A DNA stretch of 64,000 nucleotides from Castor canadensis (GCF_047511655.1 NC_133402.1:59400951-59464950), one strand, 5' to 3'. Shown: positions 39,356 through 49,519, counted from the stretch's first letter. Translations and numbers: made by a program. Notes: a model not told the origin generated them from the sequence alone.

Positions 39356-39430
39356 TAGCAGTATGTGGTTTGAACTCAGGTTCTTCCACTTGCTAAACAG
39401 GCATTCTCCCACTTGAGCCAAGTCCCTGGA
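39356..39430 (-). mobile_element. dID SINE
   Basis: TAGCAGTATGTGGTTTGAAC to TTGAGCCAAGTCCCTGG; follows an AT palindrome. Confidence 0.8.
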
Positions 39431-39545
39431 ACACTTATTCTATTTCATGGAATGAAGTGTTGCCTAATTCTAGAATAAAAAACCCACCGAACTTGGCAAA
39501 TTTGAAAAAAAGTAAAACAAAATAAGCCCAATGAAGACAGTTAAA

Positions 39546-39665
39546 CCAGTTGGGTATGGTGGTGCCCACCTGTAATTCCAGCACTTGGAAGACTGATGGA
39601 GGAGAATCAAGAGTTCTAGGTCAGGCCGGAACCACAGGTTGATGGCCAGCCTGGGACCCTGTCTC
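39546..39665 (+). mobile_element. B1 SINE with insertion
   Basis: AGTTGGGTATGGTGGTGCCC to GGCCAGCCTGGGACCCTGTC. Confidence 0.8.
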
Positions 39666-39780
39666 ACTGGGCACTAGTGGCTCATGTCTGTAATCCTAAC
39701 TACTGGGGAGGAAGAGATCAGAAGGGTCAAGATTCGAGGCCAGCCTGGGCAAATAGTTCATCTCAAAAACATCTGAGATG
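39666..39780 (+). mobile_element. B1 half of a composite
   Basis: CACTGGGCACTAGTGGCTCA to ATAGTTCATCTCAAAAACA. Confidence 0.8.
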
Positions 39781-39924
39781 TTCTAGGCCATGCCTCCTGG
39801 TGCTTACCACAGGCTGTATTCTTACACTGATTGTATAGAAAGAGGAGGACATCTACTCACATACACCTCAGTCCAGGCCCTGGTCTATATAGTTATGGGG
39901 AGACATGAGAAAAAAGAAAAAAAG

Positions 39925-39982
39925 AGTTCCAGGCCAGCTTGGGCTACACAACAAAACCCTGTCTCGACAACTAAAGACACAA
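39925..39982 (+). mobile_element. B1 3' fragment
   Basis: GAGTTCCAGGCCAGCTTGGG to AAAACCCTGTCTC. Confidence 0.7.
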
Positions 39983-40019
39983 AGAAAATAAAACATTTTG
40001 AAAAAGCTGTGAGGTGAGC

Positions 40020-40086
40020 CTCCTGCCTCAAGTCCCAGCTACTTGGGAGGCTGAGATGGGAGGATCAATTGAGCCCAGGAGTTTTT
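40020..40086 (+). mobile_element. Fossil 7SL-like monomer
   Basis: AAGTCCCAGCTACTTGGGAG, GCTGAGATGGGAGGATCAAT and TGAGCCCAGGAG are closer to 7SL RNA / Alu-type monomers than to the other B1 copies here. It may be an old 7SL-derived unit or a 7SL pseudogene piece. Confidence 0.6.
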
Positions 40087-40107
40087 TCCTCCCTCCCCCA
40101 CCCCCCA

Positions 40108-40206
40108 CCTACTTTTTTTTTTTTGGTGGGACTGGGTTCAAACTCAGGCCTTCACACTCACTTGCAATGCAGGCGCTCTACCTCTTGAACCACACCTCCA
40201 GTCCCC
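40108..40206 (-). mobile_element. dID SINE
   Basis: T12, GGTGGGACTGGGTTCAAACT to ACCACACCTCCAGTCC. Confidence 0.9.
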
Positions 40207-40224
40207 TGCCTCCTTCTTTAATAA

Positions 40225-40360
40225 ATGGGCCTAGCTCTTACAAAACAGACCGAGTGTCTTCAAGGCAAAGATGCTGTCCGATCTATCTTTGAGTCCCCAG
40301 CACAGGGTCCCCACTTACATGATCCTTAATGCATGTTGCTGGAAGTAATGAATGACTAAT
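40225..40360 (+). mobile_element. L2 LINE 3' terminus
   Basis: TCTATCTTTGAGTCCCCAGC, ACAGGGTCCCCACTTACATG and a final GAAGTAATGAATGACTAATT resemble the L2 3' end ('...CCCAGCACCTAGAACAGTGCC...TGAATGAATG'). Confidence 0.4.
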
Positions 40361-40549
40361 TAAAACATATAAATGAATTTATTTTTGAGAAAACTACATT
40401 AGGCCCTGGGGATTATATTTAGGCTATTTGTTGATGTACTTGCATCTCCTACCAGTTGCAAAGTCCTTGAGGACAGGATGTACAAATATTGCTTATTTTA
40501 TACTGCCACAATTAACTCAGGGCCTACATATCGTTATTATTATTATTAT

Positions 40550-40735
40550 TATGTTTGTGGAACTGGAGCTTGCACTCTACCACTTGAGCCATACCTCCAG
40601 TCCATTTTGCTCTGTTTATTTTTGGAGATAGGGTCTCTTGAACAATTTTGGAGGGCTGGCCTTAAACCTTGATCCTCCTGATCTTGGCCTCCCAAATAGG
40701 TAGGATTACAGGTGTGAGCCATCAGTGCCTGGCCA
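40550..40735 (-). mobile_element. B1-dID composite, dID shortened
   Basis: TTTGTGGAACTGGAGCTTGC, CATTTTGCTCTGTTTATTTT, GATTACAGGTGTGAGCCATC; entered at a (TTA)n tract. Confidence 0.9.
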
Positions 40736-40832
40736 GCAATTATGTATTAAGTCCCTTCACCTGAATCCACTATAACCAACAAGTACTGAAATAGGGATTC
40801 AGATCCCATCTGTCCCAGGCCAGAGTCCCTGT

Positions 40833-40922
40833 TCTGGGCTGGAGGAGTGGCTCAAGTGGTAGAGCATCTGCCTAGCAAATGTGAGGCCCCAGTTCAAATT
40901 CCAGTGCCACCAAAAAAACCAA
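40833..40922 (+). mobile_element. dID SINE
   Basis: TGGGCTGGAGGAGTGGCTCA to CAGTTCAAATTCCAGTGCCA. Confidence 0.9.
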
Positions 40923-41485
40923 CAAACAATAACAAAAAAACAAGAACCCCTGTTCCTTCCACACCCTATGACTCCCTACTCTCTTTCCAGGATTTTACTT
41001 AGTTCATTGTTTTCTAGGAATATGTGATTCATGGTCTAACTGTACATGGCAACAAAAATTAAAAAAAAAAAAAAACCCAAAAACCCTATACTCAACTTGC
41101 ACACCATTAGGTCATCTGTTATTTGAAAGAAAAAAAAAGCAGAGAAACCTCACCAGACTGCACATCTGATTAAATGGCCTTGAGGATGTAACACAAGCCA
41201 ATCAAAGCACAGAAATTCAGAGTTCACCCTGCAAGGGCATCCTGAAATTGTGTCTCCACTTCCACTTGGGTCTCCGAATGAGCTTTGCAGGTGTTATTTT
41301 CCAGTGAGGGCCTGACTCAATAGCTGGAGAAGAAGCTCAATAGCTTCTTCTCCTTCATATGCAGGGATGTGTTAGTGTGTTATGTTTGTAATACTGTATA
41401 TGGAAATGCAAATTGCATGAAAAAGATGGGTGGTTAATTTTACCACCCACTGAATCATGCAATCTTTTTCTTTTTTTCTTTCTCC

Positions 41486-41672
41486 TTTTTTTTTTTGGAT
41501 TGAACTAAGGGCTTCCCACTTGCTAGGCAGGCACTCTACAAGTTGATGAGCCATCCCCACCCCCAGCCCTTTTTGCTTTGGTGAATACCTGGGTGGGTAT
41601 GAATCTTGATCTTCCTGCTTGTGCTTCTCTGAGTTGCCAGAATGACAGGTGTGTGCCACCTTACCCAGCCAT
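41486..41672 (-). mobile_element. B1-dID composite, diverged
   Basis: T10, GGATTGAACTAAGGGCTTCC; GATGAGCCATCCCCACCCCC; GAATGACAGGTGTGTGCCAC. Confidence 0.8.
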
Positions 41673-41692
41673 TGAATTGGGGTATGTCAGAA

Positions 41693-41785
41693 CTTTTTTC
41701 CCCAGGCTGGTCCTGAACCTCTATCTTCCTGATCTATATCACCCAAGTAGCTAGGATTACTAGCATGAGCCACCTGGCCTGGCCA
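41693..41785 (-). mobile_element. B1 half of a composite
   Basis: TTTTTCCCCAGGCTGGTCCT to TACTAGCATGAGCCACC. Confidence 0.8.
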
Positions 41786-41860
41786 ACTCATGCAATTTGG
41801 AAAAACAGTGTCCCAATACACGGGTAGCAGCTGCCACCATCCAATCTTAAGCATCTGGTT

Positions 41861-42082
41861 TTTATTTTTGCTGTACTGGGGCTTCACCTTTATTTTTGCT
41901 GTACTGGGCCTTCACCTTGAGCCACTCTACCAACCCTTTTTGTGATGGTTTTTTTTTTTTTTTTTTTTTGAGATGGGGTCTCTCGAACTATTTGCCTGGG
42001 CTGGCTTTGAACCTCGATCCTCCTGATCTCTGCCTTCTGAGTAACTAGGATTACAGGTGTGGAGCCACCTGCTCCCAGTTAT
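41861..42082 (-). mobile_element. B1-dID composite with tandem start
   Basis: A 28-bp unit starting TTTATTTTTGCTGTACTGGG is present twice (41861-41888, 41889-41916). Then ACCTTGAGCCACTCTACCAA, T18, GAGATGGGGTCTCTCGAACT, GGATTACAGGTGTGGAGCCA. Confidence 0.9.
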
Positions 42083-42497
42083 CATCTTAAGCATCTTGAG
42101 TGTGAAAACCACAAATATCTTATTTAAATGAGTCTAGCTTTATCACTCTTGTTTTCTGAATATACGAGAGAGTAAGTTTCTACCAGGTAGATACCAGGCG
42201 GGAGTGAACAAGCTGCTGGAACCATAACAATGACTAAAATTGAGAGCCAAAGCTGTAGGGATCTTTGCCAAGGTGGAATTTATAGCCTAATGAGGGAGAT
42301 GGCTTTTTAACCAATATTAAATTAAACCAAATTAAATTAAAAATTAAATCAAAAAGTTTAATTACAATATTATTATGAGTGTCAGTCACATAGGTGTAAT
42401 TGAATGTAGGAGTAAGAGGCATTGTCTCAGAGTAGCTGATATTTAAGCTGAGTCCTAAAGGCCAGTTAGGATTTAACCAGATAAGATTTGAGAGGTA

Positions 42498-42738
42498 TAG
42501 CCGGTGACTGGTGGCTCACACCTATAATCCTAGCTACTCAGGTGGCAGAGATAAGGAGGATGGCGGTTCTTGTTCCGAGGTTCAAAGCAAGCCTTAGCAA
42601 ATAGTTCTTAAGACCCTATCTCAAAAATACCTAACACAAAAAAGGGCTGATGGAGTGGCTCAAGTGGTAGAACACCTACCTAGCAAGCATTAGGTCCTGA
42701 GTTCAAACCTCAGTATCACCAAAAAAAAAAAAAAGAAA
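42498..42738 (+). mobile_element. B1-dID composite
   Basis: AGCCGGTGACTGGTGGCTCA; extra CGGTTCTTGTTCCGAGGTTC in the B1 box B; GAGTTCAAACCTCAGTATCA. Confidence 0.9.
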
Positions 42739-42762
42739 AAAAAATTTAGAGTTGAACAAATC

Positions 42763-42890
42763 AGAGTGTACTGGTACATGTTTGTGATCCCAGCACTCTG
42801 GAGGCTGAGGTTGGAGGATGAGGAGGCTGAGGCCAGCCTGGGCGTCATAGCAAAACACTATTTCAAAACAAAACAAAAACAAAACACCCC
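42763..42890 (+). mobile_element. B1 SINE
   Basis: AGAGTGTACTGGTACATGTT to GGCGTCATAGCAAAACAC; tail (AAAAC)n. Confidence 0.8.
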
Positions 42891-42892
42891 CC

Positions 42893-42970
42893 AAGGGGCG
42901 TGTTTTGGGTGGTAAAGCACATGTCTAGCAAGCACAAGGCCCTGAGTTCAAATCTCAGTACTGCAAAAAT
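42893..42970 (+). mobile_element. dID SINE
   Basis: AAGGGGCGTGTTTTGGGTGG to GAGTTCAAATCTCAGTACTG. Confidence 0.85.
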
Positions 42971-42974
42971 AAAT

Positions 42975-43750
42975 AGATAAAGAGCTAAGTGCACAGAAGA
43001 ACACCCTGGTCACTACCCTGCAAAAGAGGATGTAGACCCCAAGATTCAGGAAAGAAAACAAAACAACCCAGAAGCTGCTCCAGCTTCCCACACCTAGGAA
43101 TAGTGAGTTTCCCTGGCATTGGGAGATGGTTTTCGTGGTCCTTGTGGAAGTGGGAGAACTGAGCTGCTGCTGGCTAAGACAGGGCTGGAAATCTCACCTC
43201 AAGACTCCCAGGCTGAGGTCAGGCTCAGGGGAAGAACTCAGGGTCAAGAGGGCAGTGGGGTGAGGAGAAAGAAAAAGCTAGAATAAGATCCCATGCTGGG
43301 CTTCTTTGTCAGGAAGAGCCACACAGGATTTGGAGAAACGGGGGTATGAAAACAGATGTTAGTTACATGGTGAGCAGTATCTGGCCAGTTATGCCAGAGA
43401 CAAAGGAAAAAAAGAATTCTCAAATCAGGTTTAAGTCTCAAATCACGAGCTCCATTAAATCACAAAACACACAGAGGAATGAGATTCAGGTTAACATGGT
43501 AGGCAAGGATGCAGCAGAATGGTGGCTTTACAGTATCATAATCCTCAGGCAGGGTAGGGTGGGGTCACAGTTGTTTGTACATCTGATTCTGGCTGGATTG
43601 CTGTTTCCTGCTGACCATACAGTTACAAGGACCAGAGTTCAGGTTTTACCAAAGGTGCGCCACAAGTGGACCTTTCCCTGGATCAAAGACACATGGACTC
43701 CACAGAAATGCATGAACCAGTACACCTGACCCCCCCAACTGAGGCAGTTG
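42975..43750. other. Unique sequence, no feature identified
   Basis: A 127-codon plus frame (43346-43729) crosses it but has no family motif, good splice sites or A-tail. The region is moderately GC-rich and SINE-free. Confidence 0.4.
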
Positions 43751-43753
43751 TGG

Positions 43754-44040
43754 GATTTTTTTTTTGCAATATGGGATTTGAACTCAGGGCCTACACCTTG
43801 AACCACTCCACCAGCTGTATTTCGTGAAGGGTATTTTCTTTTCTTTTTCTTTTTTGTGGTACTGGGGCTTGAACTCAGGGCCTTCATCTTGGGCCACTCC
43901 ACCAGCCCTTTTTGTGATGGGTATTTCCGAGATAGGGTCTCCTGAACTATTTGCCTAGGCTGGCTTTGAACTGTGATCCTCCTGATCTCTGCCTCCTGAG
44001 TAGCTAGGATTACAGGCGTGAGTCACAGGTGCCAGCTGTG
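43754..44040 (-). mobile_element. Composite split by a second composite
   Basis: The first copy reads TTTTTTTTGCAATATGGGAT to TTTCGTGAAGGGTATTTTC and stops. A complete second one begins at GTGGTACTGGGGCTTGAACT (43856) and ends ACAGGCGTGAGTCACAGG. The second sits in the tail-proximal part of the first. Confidence 0.85.
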
Positions 44041-44063
44041 TGGATTTTATTTGTATATTTTGC

Positions 44064-44156
44064 TTTTTTTTTTTTGGTGGTAGTACTGGGATTTGAATTC
44101 AGGGCCTCATGCTTGCTAGGCAGGTGCTCTACCTCTTGGGCCACTCCACCAGCCCT
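44064..44156 (-). mobile_element. dID SINE
   Basis: T11, GGTGGTAGTACTGGGATTTG to GGGCCACTCCACCAGCCC. Confidence 0.9.
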
Positions 44157-44224
44157 ATTTTTATATTTTGGAATGCAAACGGGGCCAGAATGGTTGTCAT
44201 CTTCCACATTAAGACTTCAAGAAT

Positions 44225-44300
44225 AGGACTGGGGTTGTAGCTCAGGTGGAGAGCTTGCCTAGATACATGAGGCCCTGGGTTCAACCCCCAGCACTGACAA
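44225..44300 (+). mobile_element. ID SINE
   Basis: AGGACTGGGGTTGTAGCTCA to GGTTCAACCCCCAGCACTG. Confidence 0.9.
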
Positions 44301-44665
44301 AGACTCATGAATGAATATTCACTGTCTCATGTATATCTAGGGTGAAATGAGTAGCACTTCAAGAATAGGTATCTCTTGCTCCTTCCACCTTTCTGTGTTT
44401 TAACACACACACACCTTGTACTTATTATGTTTGCTTAACAAAATTTAAAAGCATTTATCTTACAACGTATAAGCTTATTCCTTTTCTAAAATAGAATCAA
44501 ATAGTTACTAAAGCAAATCTATATTAAGGGAGGAATGCTTAAGGGAGGATGCTAGTCAGAGAATCCAGGTCAGAGAGGCTCTGGAAGTGATGAAAGTGGT
44601 TAAGACAAAAGGCCTAAAGCCCTGAGTAGGAATCTTCAAAGGTCAAAGAGGAAAGGGAAAAGCTA

Positions 44666-44750
44666 GCAGGAGGAGTGGCTCAAGAGGTAGAGTGCCTGCC
44701 TAGCAAGGGTGAGGCCCTGAGTTCAAGCCCCAATGCTGCCAAACAAAAAG
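44666..44750 (+). mobile_element. dID SINE
   Basis: AGCAGGAGGAGTGGCTCAAG to GAGTTCAAGCCCCAATGCTG. Confidence 0.85.
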
Positions 44751-44761
44751 AATCAAAAGCT

Positions 44762-44932
44762 AGCTGGGTGCTCATGCCTGTAATCCTAGCTACTCAGGAG
44801 GCAGTTCAAAGCCAGCCTCAGGCAAAGAGCCCTTGAGACACTATCTTGAAAATACCCAACACAAAAAAGGGCTGGTGGTGGTTCAAATGGTAGAGTACCT
44901 GCCTAACAAGCATGAGGCCCTGAGTTTAAGAA
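44762..44932 (+). mobile_element. B1-dID composite, 3' truncated
   Basis: AGCTGGGTGCTCATGCCTGT; ACCCAACACAAAAAAGGGCT; ends at GAGGCCCTGAGTTTAAG. Confidence 0.85.
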
Positions 44933-44946
44933 TCAAAAGCTAAGCT

Positions 44947-45180
44947 GGAAGCCGGGTGCTAGTGGCTTAAGCCTGTAATCCTAGCTATTTAGGAGGCTGA
45001 GATCAGGAAGATTACAGTTCAAGGCCAGTCCAGGCAAATAGTTCTGGAGATCCCATCTCCACAAAAACAGAACAAAATGGACTTGAGGTGTGACTTAAGC
45101 AGTAAAGCATCTGCTGTGCAAAAGTGAAGTACTATATTCAAACCCCAGCCCCACCAAAAAAAAAAAAAGTTTTTTTTTTT
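44947..45180 (+). mobile_element. B1-dID composite
   Basis: AGCCGGGTGCTAGTGGCTTA; AAAACAGAACAAAATGGAC; ATTCAAACCCCAGCCCCA. Confidence 0.9.
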
Positions 45181-45374
45181 GTGCTTAATAGACATTTACT
45201 ATTTCTGTGTTTCCTCTTGGTTTCTTCTTATGCTGTCACAAATTACATTGAGCCAATGGGAACTGCCTTTTTTGCAAGTAAAAATGGTTGCAAATGGGTG
45301 ATTTCATGAGGTTCATGTGATTATGAATGGAAGTGGGAATTTGCAAATTCTGCACAGGCCAGAGTTTGAATAAA

Positions 45375-45451
45375 ACTGATAATTGTTTGGAGCTTGGGTT
45401 TGACTCAAACGCCAAACAATTATCAGTATATATATATATCAGTATATACTG

Positions 45452-45484
<33 letters not shown>
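45375..45484. repeat. 16-bp inverted repeat, palindrome and (CA)n tract
   Basis: ACTGATAATTGTTTGG (45375-45390) is mirrored by its exact reverse complement at 45412-45427 across a 21-base loop. ATCAGTATATACTGAT (45438-45453) is a perfect palindrome, and (CA)n follows to 45484. Confidence 0.95.
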
Positions 45485-45488
<4 letters not shown>

Positions 45489-45579
45489 TTTGTATCTCAA
45501 ATAAATATCCCAAAACCCAATTCCAGGGTTTCCAACATGTCATGTCCAGCCACTGGTCCCAATATACCAATTAAAGAAG

Positions 45580-45910
45580 TGTAGTAGAGTGTCAGTGACG
45601 GTCACAGAGAGATTTATTAATCATTAGCTGTATGCAGGAAGAAGGCCATTTTTGGCATATCATCCTGAGGTTTAAACAGAGGAAGAAGAACTGGGGCAGG
45701 AGGGTGAGAACTTTGCATGATTAAACTGTCACGGTCAAAGGTGTGTGGTGAAAGGTTATAGTGGCCATCCTCTCAGGATTGGTCAAGTGGTGATTTGTCA
45801 GGGTAAGAAAGTCATTGTGGCCTGGGGGTAGTTTTGACTTTTGTCACAAGAAGTTTATCCATCAGTCCTGTCTTTCCTGGACAGGATCCCATAGGAAAGA
45901 GAGACTCAGA
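45580..45910 (-). mobile_element. Candidate solo LTR, different family
   Basis: The minus strand reads TGATTAATAAATCTCTCTGT and then about 70 bases rich in ACTC/TTGG motifs, resembling an R-U5 end. Upstream are GACCAATCCTGAGAGG (CCAAT-like) and a pyrimidine-rich CTTCTTCCTCTGTTTAAAC, as in LTR promoters. No internal retroviral genes are present. Termini and target duplication were not established. Confidence 0.35.
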
Positions 45911-46067
45911 GCAAAGGAAACAGACACCAAAAAGAGGCAGAGATTCCAAGCTTCTCTCTTACTTTTACTTAATTTTGGGGCCCAGGTGAGGAATCTGATT
46001 TTTACCAAAAGTAGTGTTTATGAATCTGTTATAAAACAGACAAACAAACAAACAAAAAGAGCTAAAA

Positions 46068-46166
46068 TGAAGGCTGGAGTCATGGTTCAATCAGTAGAGC
46101 GCTTGTCTAGCAAGCATGAAGCCCTGAGTTCAAACCCCAGTACTGCCAAAAATAAAAACAAAACCA
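46068..46166 (+). mobile_element. dID SINE
   Basis: AAGGCTGGAGTCATGGTTCA to GAGTTCAAACCCCAGTACTG. Confidence 0.9.
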
Positions 46167-46237
46167 ACAACACAAAAGACATCCAGTGTACTGAGGATTA
46201 AAGGATTGTCCTCATTTAAGAAAAAAAAGCTAAACTG

Positions 46238-46410
46238 AATGTTTGACACACCAATGTAGTCCCTGCTATTCTGAAAGCAGAGGAGTTTGGGACCAGTTTG
46301 GGAAACATAACCAGATACCATCTAAAAAAGCTAGAGGCCTGGCTCAAGTGGTAGAGCACTTGCCCAGGAAACTGAACGCACTGAGTTCAAATCCTAGTAC
46401 CATCAAAGAT
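46238..46410 (+). mobile_element. Diverged B1-dID composite
   Basis: The B1 part is decayed (TAGTCCCTGCTATTCTGAAA, TGGGACCAGTTTGGGAAACA). The dID part is clear (AGGCCTGGCTCAAGTGGTAG to GAGTTCAAATCCTAGTACCA). Confidence 0.75.
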
Positions 46411-46606
46411 TAAAAAAGAAAAAAACCAAAAACCAAAAACAAAGCCAAGAGCTGAATCCATGAAGGCTAGAGGAACAATGAGCACCTTCAGAGGAGTGGT
46501 CAGGGGATAGTGGCCACAGGTGGGACAGGCAAGCAGCCAGGACAGGCAAATGTAGCCTAGCAGAGACCCTGGACTGGCAGGACTGCTAAGGCCCCAAGTT
46601 GAAACC

Positions 46607-46705
46607 GTTGGGCTGGTGGAGTGGCTCAAGTGGTAGAGCATCTGCCTAGCAAGCATGAGGCCCTGAATTCAAATCCCAGTCTGCCAAAAAACAAAACAAA
46701 AAACC
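46607..46705 (+). mobile_element. dID SINE
   Basis: TGGGCTGGTGGAGTGGCTCA to AATTCAAATCCCAGTCTG. Confidence 0.9.
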
Positions 46706-47224
46706 CCACCAAATTGGAACTGGTGAGTTTTCTCTAAGGCTCACGAGAAATGAAAAGTCAGGTTCAAGGAAGCCTGGCCCAGCTCTCGCCTTTGGATCTG
46801 CAAACTAAGACCAGCTCAAACCAGGACTCTGGGTTTCTTGCAAATCTGTAACTTCCTTAAAGAGAGTTATTTTTGGTACTCCATGTTTCCCTGTAGTTCC
46901 ACTACTGAAAGGAATAGGGTTTAAGCAAAGAAAGGTGGTGTAAGAGAGGGGCCATCCCTTAAAAGCTGGGGGGAGAGCTGTCCCTGACTTTTTTGGCGGG
47001 GGATGGTGGTGGGCTGAGCTACAGTGTGGGAGGCTGTGGGAGAAACAGGTTTAACAGTTGGATGGAGCTGGAGTTCCAGGAAGTTCTGACCTTCTTTTTC
47101 TTTTTTTTTTTTTTTTTAAACTGCTTGGCTTTGCAGTTAGAGGTATGGGGTGGGGGACTGTGGGAAATCGTTCTGCCCCTCCCCCACCCAGACTCCCTCA
47201 GTTCCTCTCCTACCTCTGCCATCA

Positions 47225-47395
47225 CTGAACACTCATTGTCTGTCCTCTCGGTCTCTCCCACCAGACCGTGAGTGTCCCGGGAACAGGCACTGTGTCTGAT
47301 TCACCTCCTCCGGCCTCACAATGCAGCCCAGCGTGGGGCTTGACACTTGGAGGTTTCTCAAAGAGTTACTTGTTGAATGAATGAACAAGTGAAAG
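47225..47395 (+). mobile_element. L2 LINE 3' terminus
   Basis: CACCAGACCGTGAGTGTCCC, GAACAGGCACTGTGTCTGAT, AGCCCAGCGTGGGGCTTGAC and TTACTTGTTGAATGAATGAA follow the L2 3' terminal consensus closely, including the TGAA repeat end. Confidence 0.65.
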
Positions 47396-47552
47396 CTTTC
47401 TCTGCACTGCCCCACTGAACGCTAGATGGGATTTACAAAGCAGGAAAGGACTGCTTACAGCTCTCAGCTCCTTACGAAGGCTCTTGTGTGCCTTTAAGGA
47501 TGCAATAGGCCTAATATGTCCATATGCATTTTCCTGGCAATAGGAGTTTATA

Positions 47553-47768
47553 CCCTTTTTTGTGGGATGGGATTTGAACTCAGGGCTTCATGCTTGCAAA
47601 GCAAGTGCTCTACCACTTGAGACACCCCTCCAATCCATTTTGCTCTGGTTATTTTGGAGATGGGGTCTCAAGAACTATTTGTCTGGGCTGGCCTCAAACT
47701 GTGATCCTTCCCATTTCAGACTACCAAATAGCTAGGATTACAGGTGTGAGCCACCAGTGCCTGGCCAG
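47553..47768 (-). mobile_element. B1-dID composite
   Basis: TTTTGTGGGATGGGATTTGA; CCATTTTGCTCTGGTTATTT; ATTACAGGTGTGAGCCACCA. Confidence 0.95.
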
Positions 47769-47927
47769 TGGCTAAGTATTAAGTCCCTTAGTTGGCGCTG
47801 GGCAATTATCATTTTTACACAGAGATCTCTCTCCCTGCAAAAGGAAAATTATCACATATGAGAAAAGTTCCAGGATACAGATTTTTTGCTTTTCCTGAAC
47901 CAAATTGTTTTTCATCCTACCTGTACT

Positions 47928-48122
47928 GATTTTTTTTTTTTCTTCCTGTACTAGGGCTTGAACTCAGAGCCTACACCTTGAACCATTCCACCACTCCACT
48001 TTTGTGATGATTATTTTTCCGAGGTAGGGTCTTTGGAACTATTTGCTTGGGCTGACTTAGAACCTGATCTCTGCCTCCTGAGTAGCAAGGATTATAGGTG
48101 TGAGACACCGGTGTCTGTCATA
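47928..48122 (-). mobile_element. B1-dID composite
   Basis: T12, CTTCCTGTACTAGGGCTTGA; TTTTTCCGAGGTAGGGTCTT; TTATAGGTGTGAGACACCGG. Confidence 0.9.
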
Positions 48123-48124
48123 GC

Positions 48125-49244
48125 ATAACCTCCCGTGGAAGCCACAGCCAAGGCACCCTTACTGACTTCTCCCATGCTGCTGGCTCATTTATGGTTTTGC
48201 AGGTGGAAAGACAGAGTGTGAGGTGGGTGTGGGGCTCGCTGGAAGTGAGACCTCCAGGGCAGAGGCAGAACCAGGAACAGTTCTGAGATATCCTGCCACC
48301 TAATCCAATTCTTCTGGTACATTCAGCTGCCTGCCCTCCCTCCATTTAACAATGGAAGGAAAGAGGAAGTGGGAAAAAAATCAGGTCATATAATTGAATT
48401 AAAAGGGGTAGTTGGCCAGGACCCTGCAGCTGAGAGAAAGCAGCTCCTAGAATGGAAGGTCACAGAAAGCCACCAGGATTAAGAGTGGGAAATTAGTGAC
48501 AAATATTTGCTTGTGTAGGGAGGTAAAAAAGTAAAGACCTCAGTGCTGAATTGGACAGGCACTGGGGAAACCTGAGCCTGCCAGCAAGATCTGTTCCAGG
48601 GCAGGGTCTGGAGAGGTGGAGAGAAAATTCCCAGCCAGCCACGTGGCCTGATACTGAGTATCGGTGCCTCAAGGGACAGATGAGTCAGTCCCATAGCATC
48701 CAAATTTAGAATGAAAAAGCCACTGGGAGGGAGCACTCGTCAAACACCTTTCCTGTGAGAGGGTTGGCTGATGATTCCAAAGTGGGATCCCAGCCCAGGA
48801 GCCCCTGGGCCCTGAAGGAAGGGTGCATTACAAGGAGAGGGAATGAAGTACTGTCTTCAATCTCCCTTCCTTCCTCTACCAGGTGTCAGCCAGATATGCC
48901 ACCCTTGTTTGCTTTCATATGATTGTCTAAAGTCAAGGTTGCCGTGGAGAAGAAGTGCCAGGTGATTAGCAACATGTCATCTTACTGCTGGAGGCCAGGA
49001 AGGGAGCTTGGACATTCAAGACCATTTTTGGTGTTGGGCGTGGCTGTAAATGCAGCCTGTACCCCAAGGCCTCATGGGAGACAGTAAGGGGACGTGTGGG
49101 CTCCTTAGAGGAAGGTATATTCCATCACTATTCATGGCTGTTGAAACAATGACAAGATCAGATTGTATCACTCGACCTAATTCTATGCTTAGAAACATGG
49201 AAAAATGCCCCAGGGCAGGAATTGGTCCCTATAGAAACTGTTCT
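48125..49244. other. Longest SINE-free block outside the CpG island
   Basis: More than 1.1 kb without a recognised mobile element, of mixed base composition. Possibly conserved non-coding DNA. An 85-codon minus frame (48479-48736) has no motif. Confidence 0.4.
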
Positions 49245-49345
49245 TTGCACTGTGTATGATGGTACACACCTGTAATCCTAGCACTTGGAGGCTGAAGCAG
49301 AAGGTTGTGAGTTTGAGGTCAGCCTAAGGGGAAAAAAAAGAAAGC
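49245..49345 (+). mobile_element. B1, 3' truncated
   Basis: GCACTGTGTATGATGGTACA to GAGTTTGAGGTCAGCCTAAG. Confidence 0.8.
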
Positions 49346-49368
49346 ATTAATGATGACTGAGCAACCAC

Positions 49369-49455
49369 TTATTTTTGGTGTTATTGGGATTTGAACTCAG
49401 GGCCTCAGGTTTGCTAGGCAAGCACTCTACCACTTGAGCCACTCCACCAGCCCTG
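49369..49455 (-). mobile_element. dID SINE
   Basis: ATTTTTGGTGTTATTGGGAT to GAGCCACTCCACCAGCCC. Confidence 0.9.
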
Positions 49456-49519
49456 AGCCGCCCTTTTTAAAGCAGATTAGAAAGTTGTCCATCTTTGGGA
49501 AGAAGTTCATACTAGGTAA

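Noticed and set aside
43346-43729. 127-codon plus-strand frame as a gene
   Set aside because: No similarity recognised, no promoter, no good splice sites; composition is like neighbouring non-coding DNA.
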